Source of the DNA: Marinilactibacillus sp. Marseille-P9653
GTDB lineage: Bacteria > Bacillota > Bacilli > Lactobacillales > Carnobacteriaceae_A
Direction: 5' to 3'
DNA length: 64,000 bases
NCBI RefSeq assembly: GCF_916618885.1
Contig: NZ_CAKAKH010000001.1
Span: 496,001-560,000, forward strand
The notes under the pieces were generated by a model. It was given only the letters and a program-made list of their open reading frames with translations. It had not been told where the DNA came from and searched no databases. Every line of letters begins with the position of its first letter. The stretch's first letter is position 1. The position numbers and the translations under genes were made by a program. Below are positions 19,584 to 30,778 of the stretch, one piece after another.

Positions 19584-20318
19584 TTAGAGTTCGAATGCGT
19601 TAACTTGCGGTTGGTACCCTAATTTAACTCTAGCTTGATCGATATCTAGTCTAGGGAATGTATTATTGGAAACGCCGTTTACAAGTAAATAAGGTTCTTC
19701 CAGTTCGGCTTTCAAACAGCAGTCAATGAGGTGATTCATATCTTTATAGGAAAAGTAAGATCCTCTTGAATACAAATCTGCTTCCGGATCCACACCTTCT
19801 CCTGGAGACTTGTAATCACCTATACGAATGCCAATGGACTCAATACCCTTTTTAAAAGCATAATAGCTAGCTAGACCTTCCAGAAAAACTTTCGATACTC
19901 CATAAAGATCATCCGGTCTGATTGGATCAGATGTTTTAACTTGGACATTTTTTGGGTAGGCATCACTTGCGTGAATTGAGCTAGCGAAGATAATGCGCTT
20001 CACACTCTCGGTTTTCTCTGCGGTTTGATAGAGATTTTGAGGAAGCTTGTAATTCAAGTCCAGTAATCCTTCGTAAAAGTTGGCTTCCGCATCAGGGTTT
20101 CCGGCTAATTGAATGACATAATCCACACCATCTAAAACATTTTCCCAGTTTTCTAAGATCGTTAGATCTTCTTCAATCATTTTTGAACCTTCTTTTAATT
20201 CACTTGGAAAATCTGAAAAATCAACATCAGCAAGAACCAAATCATAATCTGTTTTTAAGTGCTTCACTAAATTTGTTCCAATTGTGCCAGTAGCACCTGT
20301 GATTAAAATTCTAGTCAT
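19584..20318 (-). CDS. NAD-dependent epimerase/dehydratase (extended SDR)
   Basis: A 244-residue Rossmann protein with the N-terminal nucleotide loop ITGATGTIGTNL and an active-site YGVSK motif (Tyr/Lys) near residue 140, preceded by FASSIHASD (catalytic Ser). This combination and size resemble bacterial uronate dehydrogenase-like SDRs, but sugar or other substrates cannot be assigned. AAAGGAG precedes the ATG on the minus strand. Monocistronic, convergent with galR. Confidence 0.85.
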   Translation of the reverse strand: MTRILITGATGTIGTNLVKHLKTDYDLVLADVDFSDFPSELKEGSKMIEEDLTILENWENVLDGVDYVIQLAGNPDAEANFYEGLLDLNYKLPQNLYQTAEKTESVKRIIFASSIHASDAYPKNVQVKTSDPIRPDDLYGVSKVFLEGLASYYAFKKGIESIGIRIGDYKSPGEGVDPEADLYSRGSYFSYKDMNHLIDCCLKAELEEPYLLVNGVSNNTFPRLDIDQARVKLGYQPQVNAFEL

Positions 20319-20379
20319 AAATTTTCTCCTTTTATGATTGATTTAAGTAAGGTGGTTAATAAGGTTCAGTTAATAGTAC

Positions 20380-20422
20380 AAAATCAGCCTACCTTCGAAT
20401 GGGTAAAAGGTAGGCTGATTTT
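20380..20422. terminator. terminator downstream of the csbD-like gene
   Basis: Perfect 16-bp arms AAAATCAGCCTACCTT / AAGGTAGGCTGATTTT with flanking A/T runs. Confidence 0.87.
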
Positions 20423-20440
20423 ATTGTTTGGCTACTTGTC

Positions 20441-20632
20441 TTAGTGCTTGTCTTTATCTTCGATGGCCTTACCGTAAGTTTCGTGGCCTTTGCCTTCAAC
20501 TTTTTGAGTTTTACCTTCAACTTGCTTACCTTTATCATCGGTCATTTTACCGTATTGATCTTTTGCTTCACCAACGACTTTATCTTTAGCGCCTTTAAGT
20601 TTACTTTTCATGCTATCTTTGTTATCTGCCAT
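20441..20632 (-). CDS. CsbD family stress protein
   Basis: A 63-residue hydrophilic protein rich in Lys, Asp and Gly, with the repeating KLKGAKDKVVGEAKDQYGK and KTQKVEGKGHETYGKA pattern of the CsbD family, general-stress proteins whose biochemical function is unknown. The start is the ATG at 20632, 10 bp after AGGAG; a TTG six bases upstream is too close to that site. Monocistronic with its own terminator. Confidence 0.88.
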   Translation of the reverse strand: MADNKDSMKSKLKGAKDKVVGEAKDQYGKMTDDKGKQVEGKTQKVEGKGHETYGKAIEDKDKH

Positions 20633-20817
20633 AATCAAAAAACTCCTTTCAATTTATAAAACTAATAAAACGGTTACCCATTACTACAATACAATTATAA
20701 GAGGATTTGTTCGATAATACAAAGAATACGCTTATGAACAGTACCTCATTAGTTTCTCGGATAGCATAAATATGCTAAACTAGACTAAAGAAAAGGAATT
20801 CAGCAAGGAGAGACCAA

Positions 20818-21543
20818 ATGCGCATTCTAGCAATGGATACATCTAATCAATCAATGACTGTTGCCGTAGTAGAAAACGGCATAACAGTAGCAGAACAAAC
20901 CACGAATGTTAAAAGAAATCATAGTATACAGCTCATGCCAGCAGTGCAAAGAGTCATACAAGATGCTGACATGAAGATTGAAGAAATAGATAGGGTCGTC
21001 GTCGCTAAAGGACCCGGTTCTTATACTGGAGTCCGAATAGCGGTTACGGTAGCCAAAACACTTGCTTGGACAAGAGAAATAGAACTTGTAGGTGTGTCTA
21101 GCTTAAAAGTATTAGCTGGAAACGCGTCTCGGGGGACAGAAGCTTTGGTCGTTCCGATCATGGACGCTAGAAGAGGAAACATCTATACCGGCCTTTACCG
21201 CTTTGTAAACGGAAAGTTAGAACAACTTGAAAAAGACCAGCACGTCTTTGCAGAAACATGGGTCAATAGGCTTCTAGAAAGAAAAGAGCCTGTTATAATT
21301 GTTGGAACAGATTCAGAAAAACACCGAGAAGTATTCCAGAAGTCTTTAAAAGACCGTCTATTAGTCTTACCAGAATTTCAGCAATTACCAAGAGCTAGCG
21401 TGCTTGCATGGATTGGAGCGGAAGAAGAACCGGTTGACGTTCATACATTTGTACCTGAATACACGAAATTAACAGAAGCAGAAGAAAAATGGAATGAGGC
21501 AAATCCTGATAACAAAGGGGGAAGCTTGGTTGAAAAATATTAA
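20818..21543 (+). CDS. tsaB: tRNA t6A biosynthesis protein TsaB
   Basis: Inactive ASKHA-fold partner of TsaD in making N6-threonylcarbamoyladenosine on ANN-decoding tRNAs. 241 residues with ILAMDTSNQSMTVAV at the N terminus, NHSIQLMPAV and AKGPGSYTGVRIAV. AAGGAGAGACC precedes the ATG. It heads tsaB-rimI-rimI-tsaD; the next start lies inside its 3' end. Confidence 0.95.
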   Translation: MRILAMDTSNQSMTVAVVENGITVAEQTTNVKRNHSIQLMPAVQRVIQDADMKIEEIDRVVVAKGPGSYTGVRIAVTVAKTLAWTREIELVGVSSLKVLAGNASRGTEALVVPIMDARRGNIYTGLYRFVNGKLEQLEKDQHVFAETWVNRLLERKEPVIIVGTDSEKHREVFQKSLKDRLLVLPEFQQLPRASVLAWIGAEEEPVDVHTFVPEYTKLTEAEEKWNEANPDNKGGSLVEKY

Positions 21544-22105
21544 ACAATGGTTGACCGATAGATTACCTGCACATAAAGAACCGCTTCCTGAACCAATAGC
21601 GGAGCGTATCAGGTTAGAGCATCCTTTCTTTGCGTTAAACGACGAACAGTTTTTAAGTGTTAAAATCGCTACAGAAGAGCACATTGACGATATTCTCTTG
21701 ATTGAGCGTCGGTGCTATGATGGGCACACGCCCTGGAATCGAGCAGCGCTGTTTCACGAGATACGGTACAATAAAAATGCTTTTTATATGGTCGTGACGG
21801 ATCAAAAAGAACCAGTCGCTTTCCTTGGATCATGGTTTGTCTCAAGAGAGGCTCATATCACGAATATCGCGACAATTCCTGCGTATGAGGGTAGAGGAAT
21901 AGCCACTTTTTTGATTGAAGAATTGAAACAGATTGCGATTTCTGAAAAAATGGATAAAATCAGCCTAGAGGTCCGAGTATCAAATATTCGAGCACAAAGT
22001 CTGTATAGTAAAATGCAATTTGCGAATGGGCGAGTTAAAAAAGGGTACTATGCAAATGATAGAGAAGATGCACTGGAAATGACAATGATGTTAGCCAGTA
22101 ACTGA
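21530..22105 (+). CDS. GNAT N-acetyltransferase, RimI-like (first copy)
   Basis: A 192-residue protein, with the start set at the TTG at 21530, 8 bp after GGGGGA; an ATG at 21494 lies deeper inside tsaB with no ribosome site. After about 45 extra N-terminal residues comes a GNAT domain with acetyl-CoA loop YEGRGIATFLIEEL and the RimI-type end LEVRVSNIRAQSLYSKM plus YYANDREDALEM. The substrate is probably a ribosomal or other protein N terminus, but this is family inference. It overlaps tsaB by 14 bp. Confidence 0.85.
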   Translation: MKNIKQWLTDRLPAHKEPLPEPIAERIRLEHPFFALNDEQFLSVKIATEEHIDDILLIERRCYDGHTPWNRAALFHEIRYNKNAFYMVVTDQKEPVAFLGSWFVSREAHITNIATIPAYEGRGIATFLIEELKQIAISEKMDKISLEVRVSNIRAQSLYSKMQFANGRVKKGYYANDREDALEMTMMLASN

Positions 22106-22129
22106 CCGAAACAGACATGAGGAGCAAAC

Positions 22130-22600
22130 ATGATGGAGATGAATCAATCAAATCTAGTTTATCGTTTTCTGGAGCATCAGGAAGATATTGCAGAAACATT
22201 GCACGCTTTATCAGAGGAAAGTTTTGCGTTTGGATCCCCGTGGACGATTGACCAATTTGAGGCTACTTTTGAACAGTCCAATCTATTCTATTTACTTGTT
22301 GAATATGAAGGGGAACTCATTGGATTTCTGGGAGGTTCTAAGGTACACCTAGAAGCTGAAGTATATACGATCGTAATCAAAACGGACTTTAAGCGAAATG
22401 GTATCGCCACTCAATTGTTGCAAGAAACCAATAAGAGATTACGAGAAGAAAACGTAACAGAACTATTTTTAGAGGTGCGGATATCGAATGAACCAGCAAT
22501 CTTACTGTATAAAAAATCTGGATTTGTTCCTGTTGGTGTTCGATCAGACTATTACTCAAATCCGCGAGAAGATGCTGTTGTATTGAAATGTGAACTATGA
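22130..22600 (+). CDS. rimI: ribosomal-protein-alanine N-acetyltransferase RimI (second copy)
   Basis: A 156-residue GNAT protein of standard RimI length with [13 protein letters not shown] (acetyl-CoA loop), [20 protein letters not shown] and [13 protein letters not shown]. RimI acetylates the N-terminal alanine of S18 in E. coli. Two adjacent RimI-like genes between tsaB and tsaD are also seen in other Lactobacillales. GAGGAG lies 6 bp before the ATG. Confidence 0.88.
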   Translation: MMEMNQSNLVYRFLEHQEDIAETLHALSEESFAFGSPWTIDQFEATFEQSNLFYLLVEYEGELIGFLGGSKVHLEAEVYTIVIKTDFKRNGIATQLLQETNKRLREENVTELFLEVRISNEPAILLYKKSGFVPVGVRSDYYSNPREDAVVLKCEL

Positions 22601-22616
22601 AAGTGAGCGTACTAGA

Positions 22617-23621
22617 ATGAAAAGAATTTTAGCAATAGAAACAAGTTGTGATGAGACAAGTGCTGCCGTTATAGAAGATGGGACAAAACAATTATCAAAT
22701 ATTGTCGCTTCTCAGATTAAAAGTCATCAGAGATTTGGGGGCGTTGTTCCAGAAGTAGCCAGTCGACATCATGTCGAGCAAATGACCATTGTCATGGAAG
22801 AAGCGCTAAAGGAAGCGAATACGACTTATGAAGAGCTGGATGCCATTGCAGTTACGGAAGGTCCAGGACTGGTAGGTGCTTTACTCATTGGGGTCAATGC
22901 AGCAAAAGCTGTGGCTTATGCACATGATTTACCGTTGATCCCAGTGAACCATATTATCGGACATATTTATGCCAATCAACTCGTACAGCCGCTAGTATTC
23001 CCACTGCTGTCTTTGGTCGTTAGTGGCGGACACACAGAATTGGTCTACATGAGCGAACCAGGAAAGTATGAGATCATTGGAGAAACAAGAGATGACGCTG
23101 CAGGAGAAGCTTATGATAAGATCGGCAGAGTACTTGGCGTTCCGTATCCTGGAGGAAAACACATTGATGAAATGGCTCACAAAGGAGCCGATACCTTCAA
23201 CTTTCCAAGAGCAATGATGCAAGATGACACAAATGATTTCAGTTTCAGTGGGCTAAAAAGTTCTTTTATCAATACAGTTCATAATGCTGAACAAAAAGGA
23301 GACGTTTTAGATCGGTATGATCTGGCAGCGAGTTTCCAAGCAGCTGTTGTTGAAGTATTGGTCAAAAAAACACTCAAATGTGCAAAAGATAAAAAAGTGA
23401 AGCAAATTGTACTAGCTGGAGGCGTTGCCGCTAACAAAGGCCTACGCACAGCACTGACACAAGCAGTAGAGCAGGAATTGTCATCAGTTGAACTTGTTGT
23501 ACCGCCTCTGGCACTCTGTGGAGATAATGCAGCAATGATTGGTGCAGCTGCTTTTATTGATTCCACTGACCATAACCAATTAGATTTGGCATTAAACGCA
23601 CAGCCAGGACTAACCCTATAA
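22617..23621 (+). CDS. tsaD: tRNA N6-adenosine threonylcarbamoyltransferase TsaD
   Basis: Transfers threonylcarbamoyl from TC-AMP to A37 of ANN-decoding tRNAs together with TsaB and TsaE. The 334 residues begin at ATG 22617 ([16 protein letters not shown]); an upstream GTG at 22590 would add nine atypical residues inside rimI. The metal-binding HIIGHIYAN pair of histidines and the nucleotide loop [10 protein letters not shown] are intact. It ends the tsaB operon. Confidence 0.96.
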   Translation: MKRILAIETSCDETSAAVIEDGTKQLSNIVASQIKSHQRFGGVVPEVASRHHVEQMTIVMEEALKEANTTYEELDAIAVTEGPGLVGALLIGVNAAKAVAYAHDLPLIPVNHIIGHIYANQLVQPLVFPLLSLVVSGGHTELVYMSEPGKYEIIGETRDDAAGEAYDKIGRVLGVPYPGGKHIDEMAHKGADTFNFPRAMMQDDTNDFSFSGLKSSFINTVHNAEQKGDVLDRYDLAASFQAAVVEVLVKKTLKCAKDKKVKQIVLAGGVAANKGLRTALTQAVEQELSSVELVVPPLALCGDNAAMIGAAAFIDSTDHNQLDLALNAQPGLTL

Positions 23622-23681
23622 AAAACCATTCCAAATCTGTTTTGACTCTAAGCGAGTCACTACAGAAATGGAATGGTTTTT
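23621..23681. terminator. bidirectional terminator tsaD / Lrp-type gene
   Basis: Outer arms AAAAACCATTCCA / TGGAATGGTTTTT with an internal GACTC-TAAGC-GAGTC hairpin. Confidence 0.82.
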
Positions 23682-24138
23682 ATTTTGCTTCAGCTTCTTC
23701 AGATGCGAGTAATTGAACGCCTCGAGCAGGTATCGGTGTAGAAAAAACGATTTGTGTAGACGTTTTACCGAATCGTTGAAGATCGTTTATGAAATCATCC
23801 AACTCAGTAGTTGTTGGGTAAGCGGCTTTGATCAGCATTGAAAACTCTCCGGTTACACAGTTACACTCCAATACATTAGTGGATTGTTGAATGTATGGAT
23901 AAAAATCTTCTTTCTGAGTGGGGCTTAAGTCTAAATGAATAAACGCTTGAATATGATAGCCCATTTTTTTCAAGTCTGGGAAAGCAATATATCTTCCAAG
24001 AATACCTTCGTTCTCCAAACGGTGGATACGAGCTGAGACAGCTGGAGAAGAAAGATATGTTTCTCCTGCGATTTCTTTTAAAGATGCACGACTGTTTTTT
24101 TGAAGTATCTCAACAATTTTCTTATCCATTTGATCCAT
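23680..24138 (-). CDS. Lrp/AsnC family regulator
   Basis: A 152-residue regulator starting at the ATG at 24138, 10 bp after AAAGGGGC; the 12 in-frame residues upstream are not translated by this logic. An N-terminal winged HTH (MDKKIVEILQKNSRASLKEI, then YLSSPAVSARIHRLENEGIL) is joined to an AsnC ligand-binding domain (CVTGEFSMLIKAAYPTTTEL). Such proteins respond to amino acids. The target is unknown; autoregulation is likely, and the palindromes in 24278-24342 may be of interest. Confidence 0.92.
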   Translation of the reverse strand: MDQMDKKIVEILQKNSRASLKEIAGETYLSSPAVSARIHRLENEGILGRYIAFPDLKKMGYHIQAFIHLDLSPTQKEDFYPYIQQSTNVLECNCVTGEFSMLIKAAYPTTTELDDFINDLQRFGKTSTQIVFSTPIPARGVQLLASEEAEAK

Positions 24139-24407
24139 GTAAAACAAGCCCCTTTTTTTAACAACAACTATCATTGAATCATTGTTATGCTGAAATTTTT
24201 TAGTTAACTAATTTATTTTTATTATAGCAATTTGATTATATTATACCCTAATCAAAAATTAATGCAATATACTTTTTAGGTATACCAATGGTTATTTAAT
24301 AGGTTAATATTCACACTAAATAACGTTAGGTTAGGTATACCTGTTTAGAGTGGATAGAATATGATTTCTGTGGGTATCCCTTCTTTAATAGGATCCCTTT
24401 TCGGTCT

Positions 24408-26366
24408 TTATTGATAACTTTCGAGTTCGACACTAGCCGTTTCCCATTGTTCCATGAGTGTCTCTTGCTCGGCTTGAAGTTTTTCGTGTTCACTTGAAAG
24501 TCTCGAGGCCTGATCTGCATCATCATAAACCGCAGGATCGCTGAGCTGTTGATGAACCTGATCCAGTTGCTCTTCATTTACTTGAAGCTTCTGTTCTAGT
24601 TCTTCTATTAATCGCTCTAAACGACGTGTTTCTCTTTGTTGCTCTTTTTGCTGAGCCCGGTCAGAGCCACTAGATGGCTCAGAGGCGGATGATGCAACTG
24701 GATTCAACTGATTCGTTTCTGCTGTGTTTTTTAGTGCGGATAAAGCTTCGAGTTCTTCTTTCTTTTGAAGATAGTAATCGTAATCACCTAAATACAGTGT
24801 GAGTCCATCTTGATTGATTTCAAGAACTTTAGTAGCCATACGATTAATAAAGTATCGGTCATGGGAAACGAATAAAAGCGTTCCCTCGAAATCAATCAGC
24901 GCGTTTTCTAAAACTTCTTTGGAGTCTATATCCAAATGGTTAGTGGGTTCATCTAGTATAAGGAAATTGTTTTTCTCCATAGCTAGTTTTGCTAAAGCAA
25001 CACGTGCTTTTTCGCCACCACTTAAAGAAGAAATAGATTTTTCAACGTCATCTCCAGAAAACAGAAAGCTTCCTAGTAACGTACGAATAGATTGTTCAGG
25101 GATTGTTGGGTGTTCATCCCATAGTTCGTCTAAAACACGCTTCGTTGAATGAAGCAGAGTTTGTTCTTGATCATAATAACCAGTATCCACTTTAGTACCA
25201 AGCTGGATAGAACCAGCTAATTCTGGAATCTGACCAACCAGTGTTTTGAGCAAGGTCGTTTTTCCGACTCCATTTGGACCGACTAAAGCGATCGCATCTG
25301 TTTTTCGAATATCTAAATTGATGGATTCAGATAAGACATGATCATCGTATCCTATAGCAAGCTCTTCCGTTTGAAGAACAACGCTACCTGATTCTCTTTC
25401 AGTATAGAAATTAAAGTTTGCCGACTTTTCGTCATCTTGAGGTTTACCCATTTTGTCCATCTTATCCAGCATTTTTCTTCTGGATTGAGCTCGTTTAGTT
25501 GTGGAAGCTCGAACAAGATTACGATTGATAAAGTCTTCAGTCTTCTCGATTTTTTTCTGCTGCTTTTCGTATTCTTTCCACATTTTTTGAATAAGCTCTG
25601 CTTTTAGTTTCAAATAATTGGAATAGTTTCCTGTAAAGTGTTGAACCTTTCCGTTACTCACTTCGTAGATTTCATTGACGACTTTATCTAGAAAATAGCG
25701 GTCATGTGAAACAATCAGTAGAGCGCCTTTATAACTTAAAAGGTATTTTTCAAGCCAAGCTAGCGTATCAATATCTAAATGGTTAGTGGGCTCATCCAAA
25801 ACTAATAGATCTTTTTTCTCCAGTAGCAATTGGGCAAGCGCTAAGCGTGTTTTTTGACCACCAGATAATTGAGAGATCGGCATTGAAAAGTCTTCTTCGT
25901 AAAAACGGAAACCATGAAGCACAGAGCGGATTTCACTTTCATAACCGTAGCCATTTTGTTGTTTGAAGGATTCTTGCATGATGTCATAGCGTTTGAGTAG
26001 TTCCTGATATTGCCCTTGATCTTCTAGGAGACTAGGATCACTCATTTTGGCTTCTAATTGACGCATTTCTTTTTCGAGTTGAATGACAGACTCAAAGACG
26101 GTCAGCATTTCTTCCCATATAGTTCTAGTCGACTCTAAGCCGGTATGTTGATCTAGATAACCGATAGTCAAATCTCTTTTTTTGTTCATGCGTCCAGCAT
26201 CGGGCTCTTCTTGTCCAGCTATAATATGAAGTAAAGTCGATTTTCCTGCACCATTTCTTCCAACTAGTCCGACTCGGGCAGCTTCTTTGATTTCTAGAGT
26301 AACGTCATCGAACAAAATCTCTGCACCGAAGTGACGTGCAACTTTCTGAGTTTGTAATAAAATCAT
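24408..26366 (-). CDS. ydiF: ABC-F ATPase, YdiF type
   Basis: A 652-residue soluble protein with two ABC domains and no membrane span, so a ribosome-associated ABC-F rather than a transporter. Walker A loops are GRNGAGKST and GPNGVGKTT; signature motifs are LSGGQKTRLALA and LSGGEKARVALA, with VLDEPTNHLD in each. Between them lies the P-site tRNA interaction linker; the C terminus (about 560-652) is a charged coiled coil. The neighbours tsaD upstream and rex downstream match the ydiE-ydiF-rex order of Bacillus, which supports YdiF and not a resistance protein. Confidence 0.93.
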   Translation of the reverse strand: MILLQTQKVARHFGAEILFDDVTLEIKEAARVGLVGRNGAGKSTLLHIIAGQEEPDAGRMNKKRDLTIGYLDQHTGLESTRTIWEEMLTVFESVIQLEKEMRQLEAKMSDPSLLEDQGQYQELLKRYDIMQESFKQQNGYGYESEIRSVLHGFRFYEEDFSMPISQLSGGQKTRLALAQLLLEKKDLLVLDEPTNHLDIDTLAWLEKYLLSYKGALLIVSHDRYFLDKVVNEIYEVSNGKVQHFTGNYSNYLKLKAELIQKMWKEYEKQQKKIEKTEDFINRNLVRASTTKRAQSRRKMLDKMDKMGKPQDDEKSANFNFYTERESGSVVLQTEELAIGYDDHVLSESINLDIRKTDAIALVGPNGVGKTTLLKTLVGQIPELAGSIQLGTKVDTGYYDQEQTLLHSTKRVLDELWDEHPTIPEQSIRTLLGSFLFSGDDVEKSISSLSGGEKARVALAKLAMEKNNFLILDEPTNHLDIDSKEVLENALIDFEGTLLFVSHDRYFINRMATKVLEINQDGLTLYLGDYDYYLQKKEELEALSALKNTAETNQLNPVASSASEPSSGSDRAQQKEQQRETRRLERLIEELEQKLQVNEEQLDQVHQQLSDPAVYDDADQASRLSSEHEKLQAEQETLMEQWETASVELESYQ

Positions 26367-26769
26367 TTAAATTCCTCATTTTGAATTATTAGGTCTTTTT
26401 ATCTCTACATACTAAGTGCTTTTCCGTATAAGTGTAGCATATCTAAAGAATGATATACAGGTAACAGAATAGGAGAAATACAAAAAACTTTTTATGTAAT
26501 CGGTTACCTTGGATAGTTAAAATAATAGGCCGAATTGTCCATTATACAGATGTTTTTTCACAAACTACTTGGAAAGTTTGTTAGTGATTAAAGTTAACGT
26601 AGCTACAAACGCTTATTTTATGGTCATATTAACTTTCATTTTCCGATTTACATGCTATAATAACTAGTGAAACATCTCTTACACTTGTGAAATCTGATTC
26701 ATAAAATCAACTTAAATAGGATTAACCTTTCAATCAGAAAAGGCAATTAAACCATAAAGGAGAAAAAGC
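26367..26769. other. 403-bp divergent intergenic region before rex
   Basis: No gene is visible. It holds a good -10 TATAAT at 26656-26661 for rex, an inverted repeat AGGTAAC...GTTACCT (around 26459-26512), and another ACAAACT...AGTTTGT (around 26568-26583). A TTGTGA-N8-TCATAA sequence at 26685-26704 resembles a Rex operator but has 8 instead of 6 central bases. Confidence 0.5.
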
Positions 26770-27468
26770 ATGGTAGAAAAGAAGATTCCTAAAGCAACTG
26801 CAAGAAGGTTACCCCTTTATTATCGTTATTTACGCTTTCTCCACGAAGCCGGGAAGAGCCGAGTATCCTCAGCAAAATTGAGTGAGGCCGTAAAAGTAGA
26901 TAGTGCTACAATCAGAAGAGACTTTTCATACTTTGGAGCGTTAGGTAAAAGAGGGTATGGATACGATGTCGAAGCACTGATGAACTTTTTTAGTAAGACG
27001 CTCAATCAAGACCGCCTGACAAATGTCGCTTTAATCGGCGTAGGGAATCTTGGACAAGCGCTATTGAACTATAACTTCAGACGTAGCAATAATACAAGAA
27101 TTAGTGCTGGCTTTGATGTGAATAAAGAACTGATTGGTACGGTTCATCAAGGCGTACCTGTCTATCATATCGATGAGATGGTAGAACAACTTGATTTACA
27201 ACAGATAGATGTTGCCATACTGACGGTCCCTTCAGAAATCGCCCAAGAAATGGCGAACAAATTAGTTGAAGGCGGCGTAAAAGGAATTATGAACTTTACT
27301 CCAATTCGAGTAAATGTACCGGATAATATCCGAGTACATAATGTCGATTTGACCAATGAGCTTCAAACATTGATTTATTTTATCAACTATTATCAAGAGC
27401 TAGATGAGGCTGAAGATGAAGTCGTGATTGATGAAGATACAGGAGAGCTTTTTGTCGAAGAAGATTAA
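26770..27468 (+). CDS. rex: redox-sensing repressor Rex
   Basis: Senses the NADH/NAD+ ratio and represses fermentative and respiratory genes when NADH is low. 232 residues: winged HTH at about 1-80 ([20 protein letters not shown] is the recognition region) and a Rossmann domain starting [13 protein letters not shown], with the dimer-swapping helix at the C terminus, which here ends in an acidic tail ([20 protein letters not shown]). AAAGGAG precedes the ATG. Confidence 0.97.
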   Translation: MVEKKIPKATARRLPLYYRYLRFLHEAGKSRVSSAKLSEAVKVDSATIRRDFSYFGALGKRGYGYDVEALMNFFSKTLNQDRLTNVALIGVGNLGQALLNYNFRRSNNTRISAGFDVNKELIGTVHQGVPVYHIDEMVEQLDLQQIDVAILTVPSEIAQEMANKLVEGGVKGIMNFTPIRVNVPDNIRVHNVDLTNELQTLIYFINYYQELDEAEDEVVIDEDTGELFVEED

Positions 27469-27478
27469 AGAGCTAATC

Positions 27479-27534
27479 AAAAAAACTGCAGGCTATTCGT
27501 TCAAACACTTGAACGAGCAGCTTGCAGTTTTTTA
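27479..27534. terminator. bidirectional terminator rex / ydiK
   Basis: AAAAAACTGCA-GC...TCGTTCAA-ACAC-TTGAACGA...GC-TGCAGTTTTTT, a long two-part stem between convergent genes. Confidence 0.87.
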
Positions 27535-27735
27535 AACTTTGTAATTTTTTTTGATTTTATAGTAGACCTGTACTAAACGCGTACCTTGTACAAAGTCTCG
27601 GGTAGCTAAAAGAACGAATAGTATGGGGAAAAAATCCCAGCCATCTCTTTGGACAGAATTGATGGTTACATAAATCAAAGCGGCAAACATAGCATATTTC
27701 AAAAAGATATAAGTGAGTAATTGTTTAGTTGTCAT
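27532..27735 (-). CDS. ydiK: small membrane protein YdiK (DUF4305-like)
   Basis: A 67-residue protein with two hydrophobic segments (about 8-25 and 33-48) and the charged end RLVQVYYKIKKNYKV. Size, topology and position beside a CPBP protease gene and groES match Bacillus ydiK. Its function is unknown. It lies 28 bp downstream of ydiL on the same strand. Confidence 0.7.
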   Translation of the reverse strand: MTTKQLLTYIFLKYAMFAALIYVTINSVQRDGWDFFPILFVLLATRDFVQGTRLVQVYYKIKKNYKV

Positions 27736-27763
27736 TAAAAAATCCTTTCATAAAGCATGTTCC

Positions 27764-28420
27764 TTATACGAAAAATATTTGAAGTATAGCGAATGTATTC
27801 ATTAAACTATGAGCGATAATAGGTGTCCAGATATTTTTGGTTTTATAGTATAGCCAAGAAAAGACCAGTCCCATAACGGAGTAAACCAGCATTCTACCAT
27901 CAAAGTGAATGAAAGCGAAGGCTAAAGAACTAATGACTGCAGCCCCAATACCACCAATTTTTCCAATACTCAGACCAAATAAGACTTTTCGAAAAACAAA
28001 TTCTTCCATAATAGGGCCCGCGATGGAAACAATTACAATGAAATAAGGATAACGCTTGATGATTTCAAGGATTCCTTGGGTGTTTTGTGAGGTGATAGGT
28101 GTTCCTAAAAAACTCACTTCAATAAGTGTAGCGATATACTGGGAAACAACTGCGATCACGAATCCTACGACTCCCCAGATCATAACTTCAGATTTTTGTA
28201 TGCTGAAGGTTTTTTCGAACAAAAGATCGAATCGATTTTTTCTATCCAGGTAAATGATAAGCCCAGCACCTAAACTAAATAAAAGGATATTCGACCAGAT
28301 TCCACCAGCAGGCTGTAGAGAAGCAGGTAATAACTGATTAGATAATACCGTTAACAATTGAATCATAATGTAAGTCAGTACGATTTGTAGTCCGGTTTTC
28401 TTTTTGTTTTGTATGTCCAT
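27764..28420 (-). CDS. ydiL: CPBP family intramembrane metalloprotease (YdiL-like)
   Basis: A 218-residue polytopic membrane protein; the ATG at 28420 is chosen because GAGG lies 9 bp before it, while the longer frame to 28585 runs over the groES promoter. Abi/CPBP motifs are complete: E139-E140-x-x-x-R144 in MEEFVFRK, H172 in FAFIHFDG and H204 in IIAHSLMN, the metal and catalytic residues of this family. Substrates are unknown. Divergent from groES, as in Bacillus. Confidence 0.88.
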   Translation of the reverse strand: MDIQNKKKTGLQIVLTYIMIQLLTVLSNQLLPASLQPAGGIWSNILLFSLGAGLIIYLDRKNRFDLLFEKTFSIQKSEVMIWGVVGFVIAVVSQYIATLIEVSFLGTPITSQNTQGILEIIKRYPYFIVIVSIAGPIMEEFVFRKVLFGLSIGKIGGIGAAVISSLAFAFIHFDGRMLVYSVMGLVFSWLYYKTKNIWTPIIAHSLMNTFAILQIFFV

Positions 28421-28538
28421 GTGACTCATCCTCGCTCTATCATAACGTTCAGTCAATGCTGACAATACTAGTAACTTAACATAAAAGCCAAGCGTATTCC
28501 AGATGAGATTTTTAATCGATTTTTTAACATCAAAAGGC

Positions 28539-28567
28539 TTGCAAGAAATCCTCGTTTTGAATATACT
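28539..28567 (+). promoter_or_regulatory. groESL promoter
   Basis: A -35 TTGCAA (28539-28544) and -10 TATACT (28562-28567) with exactly 17 bp between them, 12 bp before the CIRCE element. Confidence 0.85.
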
Positions 28568-28578
28568 AAGTATTGGAG

Positions 28579-28605
28579 TTAGCACTCGGACGCTTAGAGT
28601 GCTAA
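28579..28605. promoter_or_regulatory. CIRCE element (HrcA operator)
   Basis: TTAGCACTC-N9-GAGTGCTAA matches the CIRCE consensus at every arm position. It sits just after the -10, so HrcA would block transcription of groESL at normal temperature. Confidence 0.97.
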
Positions 28606-28647
28606 CACGAATCTAATCAACTAAAAAAATATCGGAGGGATAACACC

Positions 28648-28932
28648 ATGTTAAAACCTTTAGGAAATCGTGTTCTTCTAGAAGTCATCAAAGAAGAAGA
28701 AAAAACTGTAAGTGGACTTGTTTTACCGGAATCGGCAAAAGAAAAGCCACAAACAGCGAAAGTTGTAGCAGTAGGTAATGGTAAGGTACTGGAAGACGGT
28801 AGACGTGCAGAAGTCGACGTAGCTGTTGGAGAAAAAGTTATTTTTGAAAAGTACGCAGGCTCTGAAGTGAAATACGAAGGTAAAGACTACCTAGTGCTTA
28901 AAGATACAGACATCATTGCTGTAGTAGAATAG
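28648..28932 (+). CDS. groES: co-chaperonin GroES
   Basis: A 94-residue heptameric lid of the GroEL chamber. The N terminus [19 protein letters not shown], the mobile loop [13 protein letters not shown] and the core [22 protein letters not shown] are typical. TATCGGAGGG precedes the ATG. Under CIRCE/HrcA control with groEL. Confidence 0.98.
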   Translation: MLKPLGNRVLLEVIKEEEKTVSGLVLPESAKEKPQTAKVVAVGNGKVLEDGRRAEVDVAVGEKVIFEKYAGSEVKYEGKDYLVLKDTDIIAVVE

Positions 28933-29025
28933 TTTTCACAGTTGTAAAGCATTCGTGTCAATAAGGTCAAAATCAAATTTATTATATACAATCAAAAATC
29001 GAATAAAAATTTTACTAAGAGGTGA

Positions 29026-30657
<1,632 letters not shown>

Positions 30658-30672
30658 TTTTATGACTTAAAG

Positions 30673-30706
30673 AAAAAGCTGCATCCTTTCATGGATGTAG
30701 CTTTTT
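30673..30706 (+). terminator. terminator after groEL
   Basis: AAAAAGCT-CATCC / GGATG-AGCTTTTT hairpin with T run. Confidence 0.85.
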
Positions 30707-30778
30707 CACTTTGTGTAAAAAGAATATGATAAGATAACAGTACGAAGTACCATCTAGAATGATCAAAGGGGATAGAAT

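Noticed and set aside
26685..26704. Rex operator upstream of rex (TTGTGA-N8-TCATAA)
   Set aside because: The central spacing is 8 rather than 6 and one arm is imperfect; kept only as a note in the intergenic entry.
28421..28585. N-terminal extension of the CPBP protein
   Set aside because: It would run over the groES promoter and CIRCE region; a ribosome site supports the start at 28420.
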